Assembly (NCBI GenBank): GCA_036985715.1
Contig: BTQE01000001.1
Location: 21,394 to 85,393 of the forward strand
Origin: SMXL01 sp036985715
Lineage (GTDB): Bacteria; Bacteroidota; Rhodothermia; Rhodothermales; UBA10348
Direction of reading: 5' to 3'
Length of the DNA: 64,000 nucleotides
Part shown: positions 61,411-64,000 of the stretch, in pieces
Position numbering within the stretch: the first letter of the stretch is position 1
Layout: every line of letters starts with the position of its first letter
Notes under the pieces: model-generated
Told to the model about the DNA's origin: nothing
Seen by the model: the letters and a program-made list of their open reading frames with translations, nothing else
The model's database searches: none
Made by a program: the position numbers and the translations under genes

Positions 61411-63756
61411 ATGAAAAGAATAGTCGCCGCTCTGGCCATCCTACCCCTGTTTATTCCGTCATCCATTGCTCGTCAGTATGCACCTCAATTCGGCGCTGAC
61501 GTCGAACTGCAAGGAGACGAAGTATTCATTGCCGACGGACGTAACCGGATTGTCGCTGGATCTGTCCACGTGTACTTGATTTCCGAAGACGGCACCTGGA
61601 CAGAGGGGAGCGAGATCCGAGCTTCAGACGCGGGTGAGACGGCGGATGGCTTCGGTCAAGCAATCGATGTATCGGGTGACGACTTGGTCATTGGCGCGCC
61701 CGTCGGAAATGCAGTCTACGTTTACCACCGCACTGACGATGTGTGGCTGGAGGGTGCAAAACTTACGGGTGATGGCCCGGGATACGGTGCAAGTGTAGCC
61801 GTAGATGGAAATCATATTCTCGTTGGTACACAGGGAGATAGAGAGGTTGCCGGGCGTGTTGATCATTATCATCTCAATAATTCTGGTGAATGGGTCTCTA
61901 CCGGTGAATTGAGCGCTGAAGGGATCGAGGCCAGATCAGGGTTCGGAACCATTCTGGCGCTTCAGGGAAATGTTGCGGCCGTTGGATCCCCGGGAACGGA
62001 CGCGAGAAAAGGAGCGGTGCATACGTATCTATTTTCCGAGGCAAACATGGTATGGAAGTCGGTAGGCGTACTTACCGACGAGTCAGGTCAGAATGGTCAT
62101 CAATTCGGTGCATCCGTCCTGGTGATTGGTCCCTACCTGGGTATTGGAGCCCCGGGTGCAAATCGCGGAATCGGTAAGGTGCACATTTACAAAATGGACG
62201 AAGAGACGGGAGAATGGGAGTCAGGCGGACGACTGGCACCGTTTTCAGCCGGCGGGAGCGACCAGTTTGGCTCCGCACTCGCGTTTGATGGTAGTTCGAT
62301 CTGGGTTGGCGCTGCGGGGTATGGCGAGCGAGAGGGGGCTGTATTCCAGTTCCGGACGACCGGGGAACAGGTTACGGGCACGTGGCGACTGGATGTTGAA
62401 GGACTTCAGTTTAGAAGTGGTTTTGGTGGGGACATCGCAGTCAACGATCGGGTTGCTGTGGTGGGCGCAGTGGGTCAGGACAATTTTGAGGGCGCAGGAT
62501 TTATCTTCACGAACTCAGAAGACGGATGGGCCCAGAAGGGATTCATAACGAATGACTTCGGGAAGTTTGACTCTGTGACAGGGGGTATGGTTGAGTGTGA
62601 AGACGAAACAGCGGGCGCGTTTACGTGTAGCGACGTAAACATGACGGCTTTTCTGTCGACCACCGATATTGGGGCAAAACGGGGTATTCAGGTCAACGAC
62701 GTGTGGGGTTGGGAAGACCCTGAAACGGGTGATGAATATGCGCTCTTCGGCCGAACGGATGGCACCTCGTTCATCAACCTGTCCGATCCATACAACCCCC
62801 TCTATCTGGGGAATTTGCCACTAACGTCTACAGCAAATCCTAGCCTTTGGAGAGATATCAAGGTGTATAAGGATCACGCCTTCATCGTTGCCGACGGTGC
62901 TGGAGCCCACCACATGCAGATCTTTGATCTGACTCAGCTTCGAGATGTGCAATATCCACCAGTCACATTTACTGAAACGGCCATATATAAAGGAGTATTC
63001 AGCAGTCACAATATTATCATCAATGAAGACACCGGGTACGCGTTTGCTGTAGGTAGCGATTCGGGAGGCGAGACATGTGGCGGCGCCCTTCACATGATCA
63101 ACATTCAGGATCCGGTAAATCCGATTTTTGCAGGATGTTTTGCGGATACGCGAACCGGGCGGGGTAGTGGATCAACTCACGACGCACAATGCGTCACGTA
63201 TCGCGGTCCGGATACGGACTACACGGGCCGGGAAATATGCCTGAGCTCTAACGGAAATGCGCTGTCTATCGCGGACGTAACTGAAAAGGATAATCCAGTT
63301 GCCATTTCGCTCGGCGAATATCCGAACGTAGCCTATACCCATCAGGGGTGGCTAACCGAGGATCACGCCTACTTTTATCTCAACGACGAGGGGGATGAGG
63401 CTTCAGGCCTCGTGGATGCGACAAGAACTTTAATCTTCGATTTGGCTGATCTAGATGAGCCCGAACTGGTGGGTGAATACTATGCCGATAACAATGCCAT
63501 AGACCACAACCTCTATGTCAAAGACAATATCATGTATCAGACGAATTATCAGGCGGGGCTGAGAATATTGGATATTTCGGATCCGAAAACACCCGTCGAA
63601 ATCGGCTACTTTGACACGGTCCCTTACGGGGAGAACAATAGCGCGGGTGTATTGGGCGCCTGGAGTAACTACCCGTTCTTCAAAAGCGGAGTAATCGTGG
63701 TCACTTCCGGTCGAGAGGGCGTATTCTTTTTAAAGAAAAAGGATGTGGATATTTAG
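61411..63756 (+). CDS. Choice-of-anchor B family secreted protein, second copy
   Basis: A 781-residue paralogue of the gene before it. The start at 61411 gives MKRIVAALAILPLFIPSSIA, a signal peptide; the open frame reaches 61282 but that part overlaps the 13-base repeat and is not protein-like. The same FG-GAP-like repeats (FGADVELQGDEVFIAD, FGQAIDVSGDDLVIGAP, FGASVLVIGPYLGIGAP) are followed by GWEDPETGDEYALFG, GGETCGGALHMIN, NVAYTHQGWLTEDHAYFY and a final LKKKDVDI. The copies align over their whole length. The final 10 residues after the last blade keep the same ending in both, so the C-terminal tail is probably functional. Confidence 0.9.
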   Translation: MKRIVAALAILPLFIPSSIARQYAPQFGADVELQGDEVFIADGRNRIVAGSVHVYLISEDGTWTEGSEIRASDAGETADGFGQAIDVSGDDLVIGAPVGNAVYVYHRTDDVWLEGAKLTGDGPGYGASVAVDGNHILVGTQGDREVAGRVDHYHLNNSGEWVSTGELSAEGIEARSGFGTILALQGNVAAVGSPGTDARKGAVHTYLFSEANMVWKSVGVLTDESGQNGHQFGASVLVIGPYLGIGAPGANRGIGKVHIYKMDEETGEWESGGRLAPFSAGGSDQFGSALAFDGSSIWVGAAGYGEREGAVFQFRTTGEQVTGTWRLDVEGLQFRSGFGGDIAVNDRVAVVGAVGQDNFEGAGFIFTNSEDGWAQKGFITNDFGKFDSVTGGMVECEDETAGAFTCSDVNMTAFLSTTDIGAKRGIQVNDVWGWEDPETGDEYALFGRTDGTSFINLSDPYNPLYLGNLPLTSTANPSLWRDIKVYKDHAFIVADGAGAHHMQIFDLTQLRDVQYPPVTFTETAIYKGVFSSHNIIINEDTGYAFAVGSDSGGETCGGALHMINIQDPVNPIFAGCFADTRTGRGSGSTHDAQCVTYRGPDTDYTGREICLSSNGNALSIADVTEKDNPVAISLGEYPNVAYTHQGWLTEDHAYFYLNDEGDEASGLVDATRTLIFDLADLDEPELVGEYYADNNAIDHNLYVKDNIMYQTNYQAGLRILDISDPKTPVEIGYFDTVPYGENNSAGVLGAWSNYPFFKSGVIVVTSGREGVFFLKKKDVDI

Positions 63757-63783
63757 GACACGTTCCTTAGTTGTTCGGAAAAA

Positions 63784-63816
63784 CCCGCTTGTGAGATCAC
63801 AGGCGGGCTTTTTTTT
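63784..63816 (+). terminator. Intrinsic terminator
   Basis: CCCGCTTGTGA (63784-63794) pairs with TCACAGGCGGG (63797-63807), with one G-T pair, followed by C and TTTTTTTT. It ends the second choice-of-anchor B gene. Confidence 0.9.
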
Positions 63817-64000
63817 GACTAATTGTGAACCTGAGATCAATTAAAGACAAGTTAGTCCTTGTTTTATCAATTCCGCCGTAGACTAGCAAGTGATCGGTTC
63901 AATTCCGGTTTCTTCGGGTCGAGGTTTTCGCGGATCGGGGATTCCAGGTGACCGGTTCAGGGCATTTATAGATAGATGGTATTTCCGAGGTGAAGGAGAT

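Noticed and set aside
1..64000. tRNA, rRNA, CRISPR array and prophage
   Set aside because: I looked for cloverleaf, repeat-spacer and phage structural signals and found none; only the IS630 and TnpB elements are mobile.

Overview
The window looks like a chromosome segment of a marine or saline member of the Rhodothermota / Bacteroidota order II (Rhodothermia-like). The grounds are Por/type IX secretion sorting tails on two secreted proteins (3214-4197 and 52010-53974), two tandem choice-of-anchor B proteins, Pkn-type kinases carrying propeller or TPR tails, many secreted peptidases and lipoproteins, weak or variable Shine-Dalgarno signals and medium GC. This placement is inferred from protein style, not from a marker gene. 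No tRNA, rRNA, CRISPR array or prophage was seen.

Layout. 1-9145: the first 750 residues of a Ser/Thr kinase, a lipoprotein hydrolase, a DNRLRE/T9SS protein, a YVTN propeller, a VOC protein, a secreted amidohydrolase and a Tat-exported PhoX-like protein. 9368-18333: MSOX-like oxidase, beta-lactamase-fold lipoprotein, His-rich lipoprotein, STAS protein, malic enzyme, MaoC hydratase, ArsM-like methyltransferase, CAP lipoprotein and two related Cys-motif proteins of no recognised family. 18645-29618: a tightly packed nine-gene catabolic operon. 29943-36920: DUF819 membrane protein, gamma-glutamylcyclotransferase-fold protein, M19 dipeptidase, oligopeptidase B and a universal stress protein. 36999-39214: three genes of a pilin-like or surface assembly set. 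39339-40483: an intact IS630-type insertion. 40498-43421: a type III polyketide synthase, methyltransferase and FAD hydroxylase operon. 43539-47165: a kinase/TPR gene split by a TnpB element. 47453-63756: secreted proteins, ApbE, an M4/M36-like metalloprotease, an S9 peptidase, an uncharacterised His-motif protein and two tandem choice-of-anchor B proteins with strong terminators.

The most notable system is the 18645-29618 operon: two S58/P1 (DmpA/BapA/NylC-type) aminopeptidases, one with a Tat-like leader and one without, a sodium:solute symporter, two class III aminotransferases, one aldehyde dehydrogenase, a two-subunit CoA-transferase and a thiolase. The gene set is enough on paper to take peptides or amides of a beta- or omega-amino acid to acyl-CoA. 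A 3,6-diamino acid such as beta-lysine would use every enzyme, passing through 3-oxoadipate to succinyl-CoA and acetyl-CoA. That substrate assignment is inference.

The window also carries many broken genes: a kinase interrupted by a TnpB element, a DinB gene with an internal deletion and frameshift, and terminal fragments of an FtsX-type permease, an M14 carboxypeptidase, a probable outer-membrane barrel and possibly a small monooxygenase. This points to active gene loss and insertion-sequence traffic.
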